A DNA stretch of 64,000 bases from Haloferax sp046557615 (GCF_046557615.1 NZ_JBKIII010000003.1:124001-188000), one strand, 5' to 3'; counted from the stretch's first letter, positions 34,488 to 44,796 are shown. A program made the numbers and translations. The notes: generated by a model not told the origin, from the sequence alone.

Positions 34488-36065
34488 ATGGATCAAACCG
34501 GTGGGAATGCATCGTTACCTCCTGAACTATCAGACCGGTTTTCGTACGAGCAACTCGTCGAAGGTGCTCCATTCGGTGTCTTTGTTTTCGACCAGTCCGG
34601 CACGATTGTCTACGCCAATGGTGCGGCTGGAACAGTACTCGGATACGACCCGTCGAGACTCGTCGGAACGTCGCTCACAGCTCTCCTTCCTGACGACCGC
34701 GCTGACGAGTATTTATCGTTCTTTCAGGCGTACTTGCGCGGTGACGCAGAACGAAGTGATTGGGAGCATACCGAAATTGTCGCCCTCCACAACGACGGCC
34801 ATAGCGTTCCGTTAGCGACCACGTTCCGCGAGGTCATCATCGACGGTGAGAGCCGATACACGGGTCTGTTTCAGGATATCACCGAACAGGCGATGCTACG
34901 CGAGGAACTGCGGGCCAGTCTCGACGCAGTCCACGAACTCTATCAAATCTCGTCGAACGGGTCGCTGTCATTTGCCGAAAAATGCGACCGGATTCTCACG
35001 CTCGCACGCGAGTACCTCGGCGTCTCCTATGGGTTCGTCTCGCGTATCACGGAAGACCGACAGGAGATTGTCGCTGCGACCGGTGAGCATCCACGATTGC
35101 AACCCGGCGAATCGTGTCCGTTGGAACACACCTACTGTCGAAAGATAGTCGATACGACGGGCCTCTTGGCGGTCCACCACGCAACTGAAGAGAGGTGGGA
35201 GAACGACCCTGCCTACGACCGACTCAATCTCGAGACGTACCTCGGGAGTAAACTCGTCGTCAACAACGAACTCTACGGGACGCTCTGTTTCGGTTCATCG
35301 ACGCCCCATCAACGCCCCGTCAGCGACAGCGAGCGAACCTTCGTCGAACTCGCATCCCGGTGGATGGCCTACGAACTCGAACGCCGAGACAACCAAATCG
35401 TCTTAGAGCAGCAGAACAAGCGACTCAATCAGTTCGCCAGTACAGTTGCACACGACCTTCGAAATCCGCTCAACGTCGTCAACGGTCGTCTGAAACTCGC
35501 TCGTGAGTCTCACGAAGACGACGAGAACCTCGAAAGAGCCATGGCCTCACTCGAGAAGGCGTTCGACCGAATCGACGAGATGCTCCACTTCGCAAAAATG
35601 GGTCAAGTAGGCAAATCAGAACCAGTCTCACTGCAAGAAGTTGCATTAGAAGCGTGGGAAACCGTCTACACCGATGAGTCGATGCTCGTCTTCGAAGACG
35701 AACTCGGAATCATTTTCGCCGACCGGTCCCGACTCAGTAGACTCTTCGAGAACCTCTTTCGAAACTCGCTCGAACATGGTTCGTCTGCCGACCACGACAC
35801 TTCTCTCGGTGAATCCGGCCTCACCGTCAGGATTGGTAGTCTCGACGTTCAATCCGGTTTCTACATCGAAGACAACGGTGTGGGATTCTCGACGGTTGAC
35901 CACGACCAACTGTTCCAGTACGGTTGCACCGGTAGTCCAACTGGCAACGGCTTTGGACTCGCTATTGCACACGAAATCGCAATCGGCCATGGGTGGACGA
36001 TTCGACCTATGGACGCCGAATCTGGTGGTGCCCGGTTCGAGTTCTCTGGTGTGGAACTCACCTGA
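34488..36065 (+). CDS. Sensor histidine kinase, PAS - GAF - kinase
   Basis: 525 residues from ATG 34488 (a TTG at 34440 would add 16). No membrane helix, so cytoplasmic. PAS at about 15-130 (PFGVFVFDQSGTIVYANGAA), GAF at about 150-300 (ILTLAREYLGVSYGFVSRIT; GESCPLEHTYCRKIV; TYLGSKLVVNNELYGTLCFG), phospho-acceptor His322 in TVAHDLRNPLNVV, N box FENLFRNSLEHG, G boxes EDNGVGF and GFGLAIAHE. The nearby DICT-domain gene is a possible partner. The kinase core is close to that of the kinase at 44797-46473. Confidence 0.93.
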   Translation: MDQTGGNASLPPELSDRFSYEQLVEGAPFGVFVFDQSGTIVYANGAAGTVLGYDPSRLVGTSLTALLPDDRADEYLSFFQAYLRGDAERSDWEHTEIVALHNDGHSVPLATTFREVIIDGESRYTGLFQDITEQAMLREELRASLDAVHELYQISSNGSLSFAEKCDRILTLAREYLGVSYGFVSRITEDRQEIVAATGEHPRLQPGESCPLEHTYCRKIVDTTGLLAVHHATEERWENDPAYDRLNLETYLGSKLVVNNELYGTLCFGSSTPHQRPVSDSERTFVELASRWMAYELERRDNQIVLEQQNKRLNQFASTVAHDLRNPLNVVNGRLKLARESHEDDENLERAMASLEKAFDRIDEMLHFAKMGQVGKSEPVSLQEVALEAWETVYTDESMLVFEDELGIIFADRSRLSRLFENLFRNSLEHGSSADHDTSLGESGLTVRIGSLDVQSGFYIEDNGVGFSTVDHDQLFQYGCTGSPTGNGFGLAIAHEIAIGHGWTIRPMDAESGGARFEFSGVELT

Positions 36066-36143
36066 ATCACCGGTTTTGTCTCTTCCCAGTCAACAAATAG
36101 ATAGTTTTTAATTTATTGAAGGAATACTCCGGATAGTTATATT

Positions 36144-36899
36144 GTGAGTTTGCGGAAGTTCATCCCGACCAAACAAACGAACGATTACTCGCTCGTCGTG
36201 GTCAATCGAACCTCGCCACAACCACTCCAAAATATGCTGGAGGGGGTCTTCGAGCACCAGCAGATTTCGGTCGAAGAACAGGCCGTTCCCGCCGATGACG
36301 AAGATGTCGTCTGTTTGTTTCAGAATACGACCTGTATCGCAACGTCGCCGCTCGCCGATTTGCAGGACGCGGTACTCCTCATCAACTCGGACTTGTTTCG
36401 GACGGGAGTCCACGGGCTCGAAGGCGAAGACATCCCGGCGGTCATCAAGAATCTCGACGATATCTCGTTCGTCCTCCGGGGCTATCCCGAGTCGGACAAG
36501 GAGAAATTGCTTCTTATCATCCTCTCGCGCTACATCGAGCGCCTCTCGCTAGAGAGTGACGGTGGAAAACACCGAGCGTCGTTCCAGCGTCTCTCTCGAA
36601 TCATCGACGAGCGAGGAACCCACAGCGTGTACAAACGGTTGGCTGCCTCAGATGTGGATACACACGTCTACGGGATTCCCGACTGGATGCCGCCGTCGAG
36701 TACGGAGTTGACGCTTCATGCTGGGTGGTCTGACGATTTCACCGACTCGTGGTTCGTCACCCATCTCCCCGACGACGAAACGGCACCTCACGCGGCGCTC
36801 GTCGCTATCGAAATGCGACCACGAGTCTGGGAAGGTGTCTGGACGTTCGACCCCGAGCGCGTGCGAGAAATCAATCAGTACATCGAACACCAACTCTAG
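36144..36899 (+). CDS. DICT-domain sensory protein
   Basis: 251 residues, GTG start. The layout (MSLRKFIPTKQTNDYSLVVV, then NRTSPQPLQNMLEGVFEHQQ and the block YPESDKEKLLLIILSRYIERL) is that of the DICT domain, named for its occurrence in diguanylate cyclases and two-component systems and often seen alone in haloarchaea, thought to be linked to light or other signal sensing. It lies 80 bases after a histidine kinase gene in the same direction, so the two probably share a signalling role. Soluble, no DNA-binding domain visible. Confidence 0.8.
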   Translation: MSLRKFIPTKQTNDYSLVVVNRTSPQPLQNMLEGVFEHQQISVEEQAVPADDEDVVCLFQNTTCIATSPLADLQDAVLLINSDLFRTGVHGLEGEDIPAVIKNLDDISFVLRGYPESDKEKLLLIILSRYIERLSLESDGGKHRASFQRLSRIIDERGTHSVYKRLAASDVDTHVYGIPDWMPPSSTELTLHAGWSDDFTDSWFVTHLPDDETAPHAALVAIEMRPRVWEGVWTFDPERVREINQYIEHQL

Positions 36900-36926
36900 G
36901 GTCAGTCTCTCGAATACTCTCTCGTA

Positions 36927-37403
36927 TTAGGCTGTCTCTGTGGTAACTTCTACTTCAATCGGTCGTCGCTCGGATTTCGAGCGTAGAGTGGTAGTCGAAC
37001 GGGTCTGTTTGGTACTCACTGCACGTTCCCGAACCAGTACTCGCTCTATCTGCCGCTCGAGTTCGGTTTCGCCGATATCACCCGCGACGTACTTCGCTGT
37101 AATCTTCTCCAGTGGGGTGCGGATTCGCATCTTCTCTAAGAGGAACTGGTCTGCCTTGCGGGCGACGGTCACGAGTACGACTTCGATTGCTGTCACGGTG
37201 ATCAGGCCCAAGACGACGGCAGTCAAGACGAACCCCGCACTCATCTCGCCGAAAATCACGAACGATGCGGTTCCGACGACTGCGAGGAATCCGAGAATCG
37301 AGAGCGACAGGCCGACGAGTGCGAGGGTGGCGACCATGACCGTGGCGTAGAGCAGTACCCGAAGGACGGCCACGGAGCGGGGATATCTCACGCGCTGATT
37401 CAT
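36927..37403 (-). CDS. Two-to-three-helix membrane protein with SHOCT-like C-terminus
   Basis: 158 residues. Hydrophobic helices at about 12-50 and 55-80 (MVATLALVGLSLSILGFLAV; FVLTAVVLGLITVTAIEVVL). Residues 95-125 (TPLEKITAKYVAGDIGETEL then ERQIERVL) match the short SHOCT pattern found at the C-terminus of many oligomerising membrane proteins. A basic tail follows. It sits 60 bases downstream of the sodium:solute symporter gene, same strand, so is probably co-transcribed. Confidence 0.7.
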   Translation of the reverse strand: MNQRVRYPRSVAVLRVLLYATVMVATLALVGLSLSILGFLAVVGTASFVIFGEMSAGFVLTAVVLGLITVTAIEVVLVTVARKADQFLLEKMRIRTPLEKITAKYVAGDIGETELERQIERVLVRERAVSTKQTRSTTTLRSKSERRPIEVEVTTETA

Positions 37404-37463
37404 GGAGGGTGTATGTCGTGTATCGACATATCATTGCATGTCCGATTTCGTGAGTAACTGGAT

Positions 37464-38975
37464 TTACTTCACACTCGGTTGGTCGAGACGCCGAATCTCA
37501 GATGCGAGGCGGTCTAAATCGAACTCACTCGTCGAGAGGCGTGCCGCGGTGAGTGCGAACCCCGTCGAAACGAGGAACGCTCCGCCGAACGATAACAGAT
37601 ACAGTGGGTCGGCCGCTGGCAGCACCTCGCCGACGAGTGGGACCGAGGTTAGAACCGAACGAAAATCGGGGAAGTAGGCCAACCCGACACTGAGTCCACC
37701 GAGGCTACTGACGAGTGCGCCCGTTCCGGTGAGTTGCGTCGAGTACAGCCCGTAGACGAGCGGGAAGGCGACCGCCGCGCCGAGCAAGTCGGCGAGGAAG
37801 AAGAGTCTGAGTACACTCTGTGCGCTGAGGCTGACGTAGATTGCGCCGAGCGCGACGACGACAGTCAGGAGCCGCCCCCCGACGAGAAGCGAGCGACCTC
37901 GTCGTTCGGTCACCCGCGCAAGGTCCACCGTGACGAGGCTCGAAAGCGCAGTAAAGAGCGTATCGACCGAACTCATGACGAGCATCAGTGCGAGTAAGAC
38001 GACGACGAGAACGAGCCAATCGGGAAACGCCGTCTGCAAGAGGACGAAGAACGCAACGTCGGCGTTGTACGCCGCGCTCGTCACGTCGGTCACTATGTCC
38101 GCGTTTCCGACCGCGATAATCCCGAAGAACGCCGTCACGAAGACGATACCACCGTTGAGAACCGTCGCGTTGCGAAAGCCATCCCGAATCGTCTCGGCGC
38201 TCTCGCTGGCGTAGATTCGTTGCCACCACGTTTGGTTGATCAACTCCGCACCGAGGATTGCGAATGCGAGTGCGAGTCCGAACTGGAGTCCCGCAACGAA
38301 GCCAAGGTCGAGGAGTACCGGATTCGAACTCGTGATGCCGTCTAGTACCCTGAGCGGTCCGCCGAGTGCGAGAAGTGTCCCGGCGAGTGCGACGACCAAC
38401 AGGGGGACGACGAGCAGTGCTTGGACGGTGTCGGTGAACATGCTCGCGCTGAGGCCGCCGTAACTCGTGTAGAGGAGGACGAATCCCCCGACGAGAATCG
38501 CGGTTTGCCACTGGGGGACGCCCGCGACGAGCGACAGTGCGCCAGCGATGCCCGTCAACTCTGCGGAGAGGAAGATGAACATGTAGAGCGCGCTCATCAC
38601 CACGACAAACACGTACATCGGCGTCCCGAATCTGGCGTGAGCGTACTCTGTGAGCGAGTGGCCGTTCGGGATGAGTCGCCGAATCCGTGGGCCGAGTCTC
38701 GAATAGACGTACATCGGCACTGCCTCGCCGATTGCGTAGCCGATGACGGCGGCGATTCCAAAGCTTGCACCCGCTTCAGGGGCCGAAAAGAGTACCCAGA
38801 CGCCCATCACCGATGCGACGAGTGTCGCGGTCGTTCGACGTCGCCCGGCGGAGTTACGGGCGCTGATAAGGTCCTCGACGGATTTCACGCGCCCACGGGT
38901 GTACCAGAGACCGATACCCGTGAATATGAGGAGTGTGACGACTGTTAGACCAAGTGCTGTGGACGAACTCACCAT
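37464..38975 (-). CDS. Sodium:solute symporter (SSS family)
   Basis: 503 residues with about 13 hydrophobic helices. Features of the family: LISARNSAGRRRTTATLVAS near the N-terminus, PNGHSLTEYAHARFGTPMYV, GGLSASMFTDTVQALLVV and QTWWQRIYASESAETIRDGF. It couples sodium entry to uptake of a small solute; substrates in this family range from proline and pantothenate to acetate and sugars and cannot be told apart here. Strong candidate for two-gene transcription with the SHOCT-like membrane protein downstream. Confidence 0.92.
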   Translation of the reverse strand: MVSSSTALGLTVVTLLIFTGIGLWYTRGRVKSVEDLISARNSAGRRRTTATLVASVMGVWVLFSAPEAGASFGIAAVIGYAIGEAVPMYVYSRLGPRIRRLIPNGHSLTEYAHARFGTPMYVFVVVMSALYMFIFLSAELTGIAGALSLVAGVPQWQTAILVGGFVLLYTSYGGLSASMFTDTVQALLVVPLLVVALAGTLLALGGPLRVLDGITSSNPVLLDLGFVAGLQFGLALAFAILGAELINQTWWQRIYASESAETIRDGFRNATVLNGGIVFVTAFFGIIAVGNADIVTDVTSAAYNADVAFFVLLQTAFPDWLVLVVVLLALMLVMSSVDTLFTALSSLVTVDLARVTERRGRSLLVGGRLLTVVVALGAIYVSLSAQSVLRLFFLADLLGAAVAFPLVYGLYSTQLTGTGALVSSLGGLSVGLAYFPDFRSVLTSVPLVGEVLPAADPLYLLSFGGAFLVSTGFALTAARLSTSEFDLDRLASEIRRLDQPSVK

Positions 38976-39237
38976 CTGCTTTCGCCTCTCTTGGATTTGG
39001 TTGCCGTGGCGATTGCATCCATAGCAGATACTCTTCGACCGAGCGGAAAAGTATTATGACTGGGTGGTATTTTCTACTTATATTATGGGGGCGTTAACGC
39101 TTGCCTCGCAGTTTGTCTGTCTCCATTGTCTCTCTGTAGCCTGTTTCTATGAGTTGACACAGTCACTCAACTGAGGAGTATCAATGATGGTGAGGTCGAC
39201 ATGTTGAACTTGGCATGGAGTTGATGAATCAACGAGA

Positions 39238-39480
39238 ATGATAGAACCGCTTTCAACTTCTCTGCGGTCGGCACTCTCTGTCGTAGCTGGCCTCCTCATC
39301 CTCGGTCCAGTAACGATACTCGTATTCGGAATCGGCGGTCGCTCACCCCGGACGCCGTCGCCGTTGGAAATCCTTGGATACGAGGGTCCAATTTGGGCCG
39401 TCTTACTCTCTTCGGGTCTTGTTCTCGCCGTGGGCGTTGCGCTCACACTGGCACTCAAACGCAGTGAGCGGGAGTCGTGA
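39238..39480 (+). CDS. Small two-helix membrane protein, unknown
   Basis: 80 residues. Two hydrophobic helices: ALSVVAGLLILGPVTILVFG and WAVLLSSGLVLAVGVALTLA, with a short polar loop (RSPRTPSPLEILGYEGP) and a charged C-terminal tail. No family recognised. The next gene is 165 bases away. Confidence 0.6.
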   Translation: MIEPLSTSLRSALSVVAGLLILGPVTILVFGIGGRSPRTPSPLEILGYEGPIWAVLLSSGLVLAVGVALTLALKRSERES

Positions 39481-39645
39481 ACACGCTCAGACAGATGTTT
39501 GTCTACGTCCTGTGCTGAGGTGACTCAGCCACAACTGGGGAATTCACTGATACTCCCCGCCCTGCGCTAGGCTCATTTAGCCACGGAGTGTTAACTATCT
39601 CACACGAAAGGCCCTCCCGCCATGTGACCAGGCCGCTCCCGACAC

Positions 39646-42441
39646 ATGAAACCCAACACTGCCCTTCAAGCGGACGAATCCGAGTACTCGGAAACGCAGT
39701 GGCACAGCATGTCACTCGAAGACGTGTTCGAACGCGTCGAGGCCGACGAATCTGGGTTATCGACCGAAGAGGCAACGCACCGCCTCGAATCGTTCGGGCC
39801 AAACGAAATTCGCTCGACTGACTCGGTTTCACCATTCGCGCTCTTCGTCGCGCAGTTCCAAGATTTCCTCATCTACATCCTCGTGTTCGCCGCCCTCCTG
39901 TCGCTGGGTGTCGGGCTTTTGCCGGGATACGACCCCAATTACGCGGATGCTGTGCTTATCTTCTTGATTCTCTTTGCGAACGGTATCTTCGGGTTCGTCC
40001 AGGACTACCAGGCCGAGAAATCTATCGAGGCGCTTCGAAAACTCTCGTCTCCCGAGGCGACGGTCCTCCGCGATGGTTCGAAAATCACTATCGACTCGAC
40101 CGAACTCGTCCCCGGTGACCTCGTCTTTCTCGAACAAGGCAACGCGGTTTCAGCCGACGCCCGCCTCATCGACGGTTCGGGGTTGGAAGTCGACGAATCT
40201 GCGCTCACCGGCGAGAGTACGTCTGTTTCGAAATTCTCCGACCCACTCGATGAAGAGACGGTCCTCGCCGACCGGTCGAACATGGTGTACATGGCCACGT
40301 CGGTCGTTCGAGGCCAAGGCAAAGCAGTCGTCGTCCACACCGGAATGAAGACCGAAGTCGGCGGTATTGCGACACAGATAGAGGCTGTCGAAGAGCAAGA
40401 GACGCCGTTTCAGACGGAGGTCAACCAGTTAGGAAAGCGTCTCGGCTCCGGTGTCATCGCACTTATCGTGTTTATCGCGGTGGTGCAACTCCTGCTCACC
40501 GCGGCTAGTCCACTTGCAGTCCTGCTCGTCGGTGTGACACTCGCGGTCGCGGCAGTTCCCGAAGGATTGCCCGCTGTCGTCACGTTGACGCTCGCACTCG
40601 GTTCTCGTCGGATGGTCGAACGCGACGCGCTGGTTCGTCGGCTATCTGTCGTCGAAAGCCTCGGGTCGGTCGATGTCATCGTCACCGACAAGACAGGGAC
40701 GCTCACCGAGAACCAGATGACTGTCGAAACGGTGTACTTCGACGGCGAGACGTACGACGTGACGGGGACTGGAATGGAGACGGTGGGCGAGTTCCGGCGT
40801 AATGGCACTCTCATTGACGCTAGCGTAGTCGAACCGGTGTTGCGCTGTGGTGCGGTGTGTAACAACGCTGAGCGTGCGCCCACGTCCGTGGAGAAGGATT
40901 TCTACGGCGACCCGACTGAGGTTGCACTGCTCGTCTCTGCGGCGAAAGGTGGATTTGGAATCGGCTCTTCCTCTGAGCGCCGCCGCGAGATTCCATTCTC
41001 CTCTGAGCGAAAGCGTATGACTGTCGTCGTGGACGAAGCGCCTGGATCGTCGTTCTCAGCAGGAATGGTCGAGGTACCTTCGAGTGTTTCTGCCTCGTCT
41101 TCGACGACGGCGTACATGAAGGGCGCACCGGAGTTCGTGTTAGAACACTGCACCCACGTCCTCGAATCGTCTGGTCTCGTCACGCTCACCGACGAAAAGC
41201 GCGCAGAAATTTTAGCGGTCAATGAATCGTTCGCCCAAAAGGCGCTTCGAGTGCTTGGATTCGCTGCAAAGCACGTGGACGACCCCGATGCCCCCGTTGA
41301 CGATATCGAAGATGGGATGGTCTTTTTGGGATTACAAGGAATGCTCGACCCACCGCGAACCGAGGTCGAACAGGCGATTGCCGACTGTCGGAACGCAGGT
41401 ATCAGAGTCGTCATGGCAACCGGCGACAACGTCGAAACAGCGAAAGCGATTGGGTCGGCAATCGGGTTTTCTCCCACCGGCGCACTGACTGGTGCCGATA
41501 TCGAGGAGTTCTCAGACGAAACGTTGCGCAAGGCGGTCGAGTCGGTCGAAGTGTTCGCCCGAGTCAATCCCGAGCACAAAGTCCGGATACTCGAAGCCCT
41601 CCAAGCGAAAGACCACATCGTCGGCATGACCGGCGACGGCGTCAACGACGGTCCTGCACTCCGGAACTCGGATGTGGGGATTGCGATGGGTATCCGCGGC
41701 ACCGACGTTGCGAAACAAGCCAGCGATATGGTGCTGTTGGACGACAACTTCACGACGATTCGTGATGCAGTCGCCGAAGGACGTGCCATCTTCGACAACA
41801 TCCAGAAGTTCGTCAACTACCTCCTCTCGGCGAACGCCGGTGAGGTACTCGTGGTCTTTGTCGGCGTGCTTATCGGGACGTTTCTGTTTCCGGAGTTGTT
41901 CGCCTCGCAGTCGGAAGCACTGATTCTCACGCCCGTGATGTTGCTGTGGATAAATCTCGTCACCGACGGCTTTCCGGCACTCGCACTCGGTGTGGACCCG
42001 AAGGCAGACGGGATTCTCGACCGGCCACCGCGCGATTCACACGACTCGATTCTCGACCGAGAGATGGTCGCTTCGGTGGTCTCTATCGGCGTGTTGATGA
42101 CGGTTACCGGTCTCGGTGTGTTCTTCTACACGCTCAGTTCGACCGGCCAGTTGCTCCGTGCCCAAACGTTGTTGTTCACGTTCCTCGTCGTCGTCGAGGT
42201 TGTTCGCCTCCAAATGATTCGCTCGCGCTACAACCTCTCGCTGTTCTCGAACCGATGGCTCATCGGGGCTATCGCGCTCACACTCGTGTTCCAGTTGGTG
42301 GTCCTCTACACGCCGCTCAATCAGTTCTTCGGTGTTCGACCGCTGGCACTCGCCGACTGGCAAGTGATTGCGGTCGGATTCGTCGCATTTCTTGCTCTCA
42401 ACCTCGGCGTCAATGCACTCTTCGACCGATTCTTCGATTGA
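39646..42441 (+). CDS. P-type cation ATPase (P2, Ca2+-pump-like)
   Basis: 931 residues. N-terminal cation-ATPase domain, actuator motif TGES, M4 motif PEGLP with Glu306, phosphorylation site DKTGTLT with Asp348, KGAPE for nucleotide binding, TGDN, and hinge MTGDGVNDGPALR. M5/M6 include NAGEVLVVFVGVLIG and LWINLVTDGFPALALGVDP. The PEGLP and TDG patterns point to the P2A/P2 group (Ca2+/Mn2+ or Na+/K+-type) rather than heavy-metal P1B pumps. It uses ATP to export cations; which ion is not proven. Single gene. Confidence 0.92.
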   Translation: MKPNTALQADESEYSETQWHSMSLEDVFERVEADESGLSTEEATHRLESFGPNEIRSTDSVSPFALFVAQFQDFLIYILVFAALLSLGVGLLPGYDPNYADAVLIFLILFANGIFGFVQDYQAEKSIEALRKLSSPEATVLRDGSKITIDSTELVPGDLVFLEQGNAVSADARLIDGSGLEVDESALTGESTSVSKFSDPLDEETVLADRSNMVYMATSVVRGQGKAVVVHTGMKTEVGGIATQIEAVEEQETPFQTEVNQLGKRLGSGVIALIVFIAVVQLLLTAASPLAVLLVGVTLAVAAVPEGLPAVVTLTLALGSRRMVERDALVRRLSVVESLGSVDVIVTDKTGTLTENQMTVETVYFDGETYDVTGTGMETVGEFRRNGTLIDASVVEPVLRCGAVCNNAERAPTSVEKDFYGDPTEVALLVSAAKGGFGIGSSSERRREIPFSSERKRMTVVVDEAPGSSFSAGMVEVPSSVSASSSTTAYMKGAPEFVLEHCTHVLESSGLVTLTDEKRAEILAVNESFAQKALRVLGFAAKHVDDPDAPVDDIEDGMVFLGLQGMLDPPRTEVEQAIADCRNAGIRVVMATGDNVETAKAIGSAIGFSPTGALTGADIEEFSDETLRKAVESVEVFARVNPEHKVRILEALQAKDHIVGMTGDGVNDGPALRNSDVGIAMGIRGTDVAKQASDMVLLDDNFTTIRDAVAEGRAIFDNIQKFVNYLLSANAGEVLVVFVGVLIGTFLFPELFASQSEALILTPVMLLWINLVTDGFPALALGVDPKADGILDRPPRDSHDSILDREMVASVVSIGVLMTVTGLGVFFYTLSSTGQLLRAQTLLFTFLVVVEVVRLQMIRSRYNLSLFSNRWLIGAIALTLVFQLVVLYTPLNQFFGVRPLALADWQVIAVGFVAFLALNLGVNALFDRFFD

Positions 42442-42677
42442 AATCGGCTCTCTCGACTCGATTCGATAGCTCATTCCCTGGCGCGTGCTACTGTCTCGTC
42501 TCTGTGAGCTGCATGTCGTCTCGCGTGTCGTCCTCGGCGTTCTCTACTGGCAACGTGGAATCTCCCGACGGAGCGCGATAGTGTGTTTGCTTCTCTATAC
42601 GTCACTCCCTCTTCTAAACGGCTTTCTCTGGCCTCTGTGGGCAGACCTAATATGTTAGCTGACGAACGAGTACGGCG

Positions 42678-43067
42678 ATGGCTATCTCTGAAGACACGGC
42701 ACGACTGCTGACGAGCGAACCACTGATGGCACATCTCGCCACCTGTGTGGATGGTCGCCCGCACGTCGCTCCAGTCTGGTATTCGTTCGACGCCGCCGAG
42801 GGAGTAGTCGAGGTTCTGACGGCGGGCCGAAAACTCTCGAATATTCGGCAGAACCCCCGAGTTGCACTCTCGATTCAGAAAGACCACGACGGCCATGCAC
42901 AGTGGCGAGTCACACTCCTCGGGACGGCGATGGTCGTCGAAGACGACGACGCGAAACGGGACGCAACTCGCCGGATAAATTCGAAATATGGTGCTGGAGA
43001 GGCGGCGTGGCCGGAGAACACGTTGGTTCGGATTCGCGTGGGGAGCGCCTCGATGAGTGAGTATTAA
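42678..43067 (+). CDS. Pyridoxamine-phosphate-oxidase-like FMN/F420 protein
   Basis: 129 residues, a single split-barrel domain: LMAHLATCVDGRPHVAPVWY, VEVLTAGRKLSNIRQNPRVA, LSIQKD and a final VRIRVGSASMSEY. These PPOX-class proteins bind FMN or F420 and reduce or oxidise small substrates, or store flavin. No partner gene nearby. The cofactor cannot be fixed from sequence; haloarchaea use both. Confidence 0.88.
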   Translation: MAISEDTARLLTSEPLMAHLATCVDGRPHVAPVWYSFDAAEGVVEVLTAGRKLSNIRQNPRVALSIQKDHDGHAQWRVTLLGTAMVVEDDDAKRDATRRINSKYGAGEAAWPENTLVRIRVGSASMSEY

Positions 43068-43095
43068 CCGATATTCACCGACGTAGCATCCGTTC

Positions 43096-44673
43096 TTACT
43101 CTGGCTGCGTTGCTGACGAGAGTGTGAGTATCACTACTGTCCCCCGCGGGTCGTTGTCGTTGATAGTCACTTCGCCGCCAAGTTGTGTCACAATCCAGTT
43201 GACAGTCCACAGACCCATTCCCTCTCCGTGGAGGAGTGCGGTTTCTTCGCCCTGTTGGAGGATTTTCCGCTCGATATCTGGGATTCCCGGCCCGTTGTCG
43301 CTGACGTGGAGACAAACACTCCCTTCCGACTCTCGACTCGTGCTGAGTGAGACGGTTGGCGTCTCGTGGTCGTTGTGTTCGAGGGCGTTGTTGACCAGTT
43401 CACCGACAGCCAATCTGATCGATTCGACGTTTCCGCTCACTATCGCCTTGGTGTCGTCAACTGTGATGGTCGCCTCTGGGAATTTTGACGAATATCGGTG
43501 CTTTAGCTCAGTAAACACTGAATGGAGTTGTGTCGCCGAACTCTGGTCTTTGGATTTGACTGCCTGTTCGAACTTTCGGGCTTTCTCTCCCGTGGATAGC
43601 AGCTCCTCGGAATGTTCGACGATGCGTGTGGTCTTGTGGATCGCTTCTTCGCTGGAAAATTCACCCACGGCGTCGATGGTCTTTCGAATCGCAGTAAGTT
43701 CGGTGTCGATATCGTGTGTGACCGCAGAGAGATTGTTGACGATTTCGCTGATTTCGTTTCCGTCGCCTTCGACGGCATCTGGCAACGCTAACGCTTCGAT
43801 GTCTGATTTAAGCGATTCTGCATAGCCCGTGACGACGTTGAGGTTGTTTCGAAGGTTGTGTCGAAGCACTCGGTTCAACACCATCAATCGTTGCTCGCGC
43901 TCTTTTCGCGCTGATACGTCTCGAATCGCCCCACGAAGAAGGGTTCCGTCGTCGATGAAGTCTCCGCGCACCTGCACCCATTGATTCGCATTGTTCGTGG
44001 TTGCGACTCGCAGTTCCAAATCAAAGGCCTCACCCGTCTCGCTCGCCCGTGTAATCGCGTCTTCGAGCGTCTCTCGGTCGTCTGGGTGGAACAGTTCGAA
44101 GAAGTCGGCTTGCTTCGACACCGCAGATGGGGAGACTGCAAGCAGTTCCAGTGTTCCTTCTGTCAAGCGAAGTTGGTTCGTCCCGATATCGACCTCCCAT
44201 CCACCGATATCCGCCATCGCCTCGGTTCGCTCCAATCGGTCACGACTTCGTTTGAGTTGCTGTTGGTAGGCTCGCGTTTCGGTGTTATCTCGGACGACTT
44301 TGGCAAAGCCACTGGTCGTCCCATTTTCGCCGACGAGCGAACTAATCGTCACCTCGGCCCACAACTTCGACCCGTCTTTCCGATTACACCACCCGATACA
44401 CTCAGAACTCCCGTGTGCCGTTGCATACGCGAGTGCATCTGTTGTCTCGGCTTTCGACTGCTCGTCTGGATAGAACATCGTAACGTGATTCCCGAGGACT
44501 TCGCTCTCGCTGTATCCGAGCATTCGCTCGGCACCTTCGTTCCACGTCGCAATCGTTCCATCCGGGTCGAGTAAGATAATGGCGTATTTTTCAACCGACT
44601 GGAATAGCTGTTGAAGAATGTTTGTCGAGTGGTCAGTACCGCCTATCTTACGAGACCACTCTTCCATTATCAT
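43096..44673 (-). CDS. Sensor histidine kinase, PAS - PAS - kinase
   Basis: 525 residues, soluble. PAS1 about 20-135 (YAIILLDPDGTIATWNEGAE; GFAKVVRDNTETRAYQQQ), PAS2 about 150-260 (ELFHPDDRETLEDAI; LRGAIRDVSARKEREQR), phospho-acceptor His272 in NRVLRHNLRNNLNVV, N box LVNNALEHNDHETP, G boxes DNGPGIP and GMGLWTVNWIV. It is divergent from the 7TM kinase that starts at 44797, across about 120 bases, and is part of a run of three kinases with no response regulator. Confidence 0.93.
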   Translation of the reverse strand: MIMEEWSRKIGGTDHSTNILQQLFQSVEKYAIILLDPDGTIATWNEGAERMLGYSESEVLGNHVTMFYPDEQSKAETTDALAYATAHGSSECIGWCNRKDGSKLWAEVTISSLVGENGTTSGFAKVVRDNTETRAYQQQLKRSRDRLERTEAMADIGGWEVDIGTNQLRLTEGTLELLAVSPSAVSKQADFFELFHPDDRETLEDAITRASETGEAFDLELRVATTNNANQWVQVRGDFIDDGTLLRGAIRDVSARKEREQRLMVLNRVLRHNLRNNLNVVTGYAESLKSDIEALALPDAVEGDGNEISEIVNNLSAVTHDIDTELTAIRKTIDAVGEFSSEEAIHKTTRIVEHSEELLSTGEKARKFEQAVKSKDQSSATQLHSVFTELKHRYSSKFPEATITVDDTKAIVSGNVESIRLAVGELVNNALEHNDHETPTVSLSTSRESEGSVCLHVSDNGPGIPDIERKILQQGEETALLHGEGMGLWTVNWIVTQLGGEVTINDNDPRGTVVILTLSSATQPE

Positions 44674-44796
44674 TTATTTACCACCAAATTATAAAAATAT
44701 AGACCTTCTTCGAGAGAGCGCTTCTAACCCACTCTCGTTGGTTGTGGCGCGTTGTCAGGAATGTTTATGCGCTTTTAGCTTCAAGTAAATTTTATA

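Noticed and set aside
39520..39590. Hairpin-like GGGGA..TCCCC and GGCT..AGCC segments that recall IS200/IS605 ends
   Set aside because: No transposase remnant, target duplication or second end nearby; the similarity is too vague to call.
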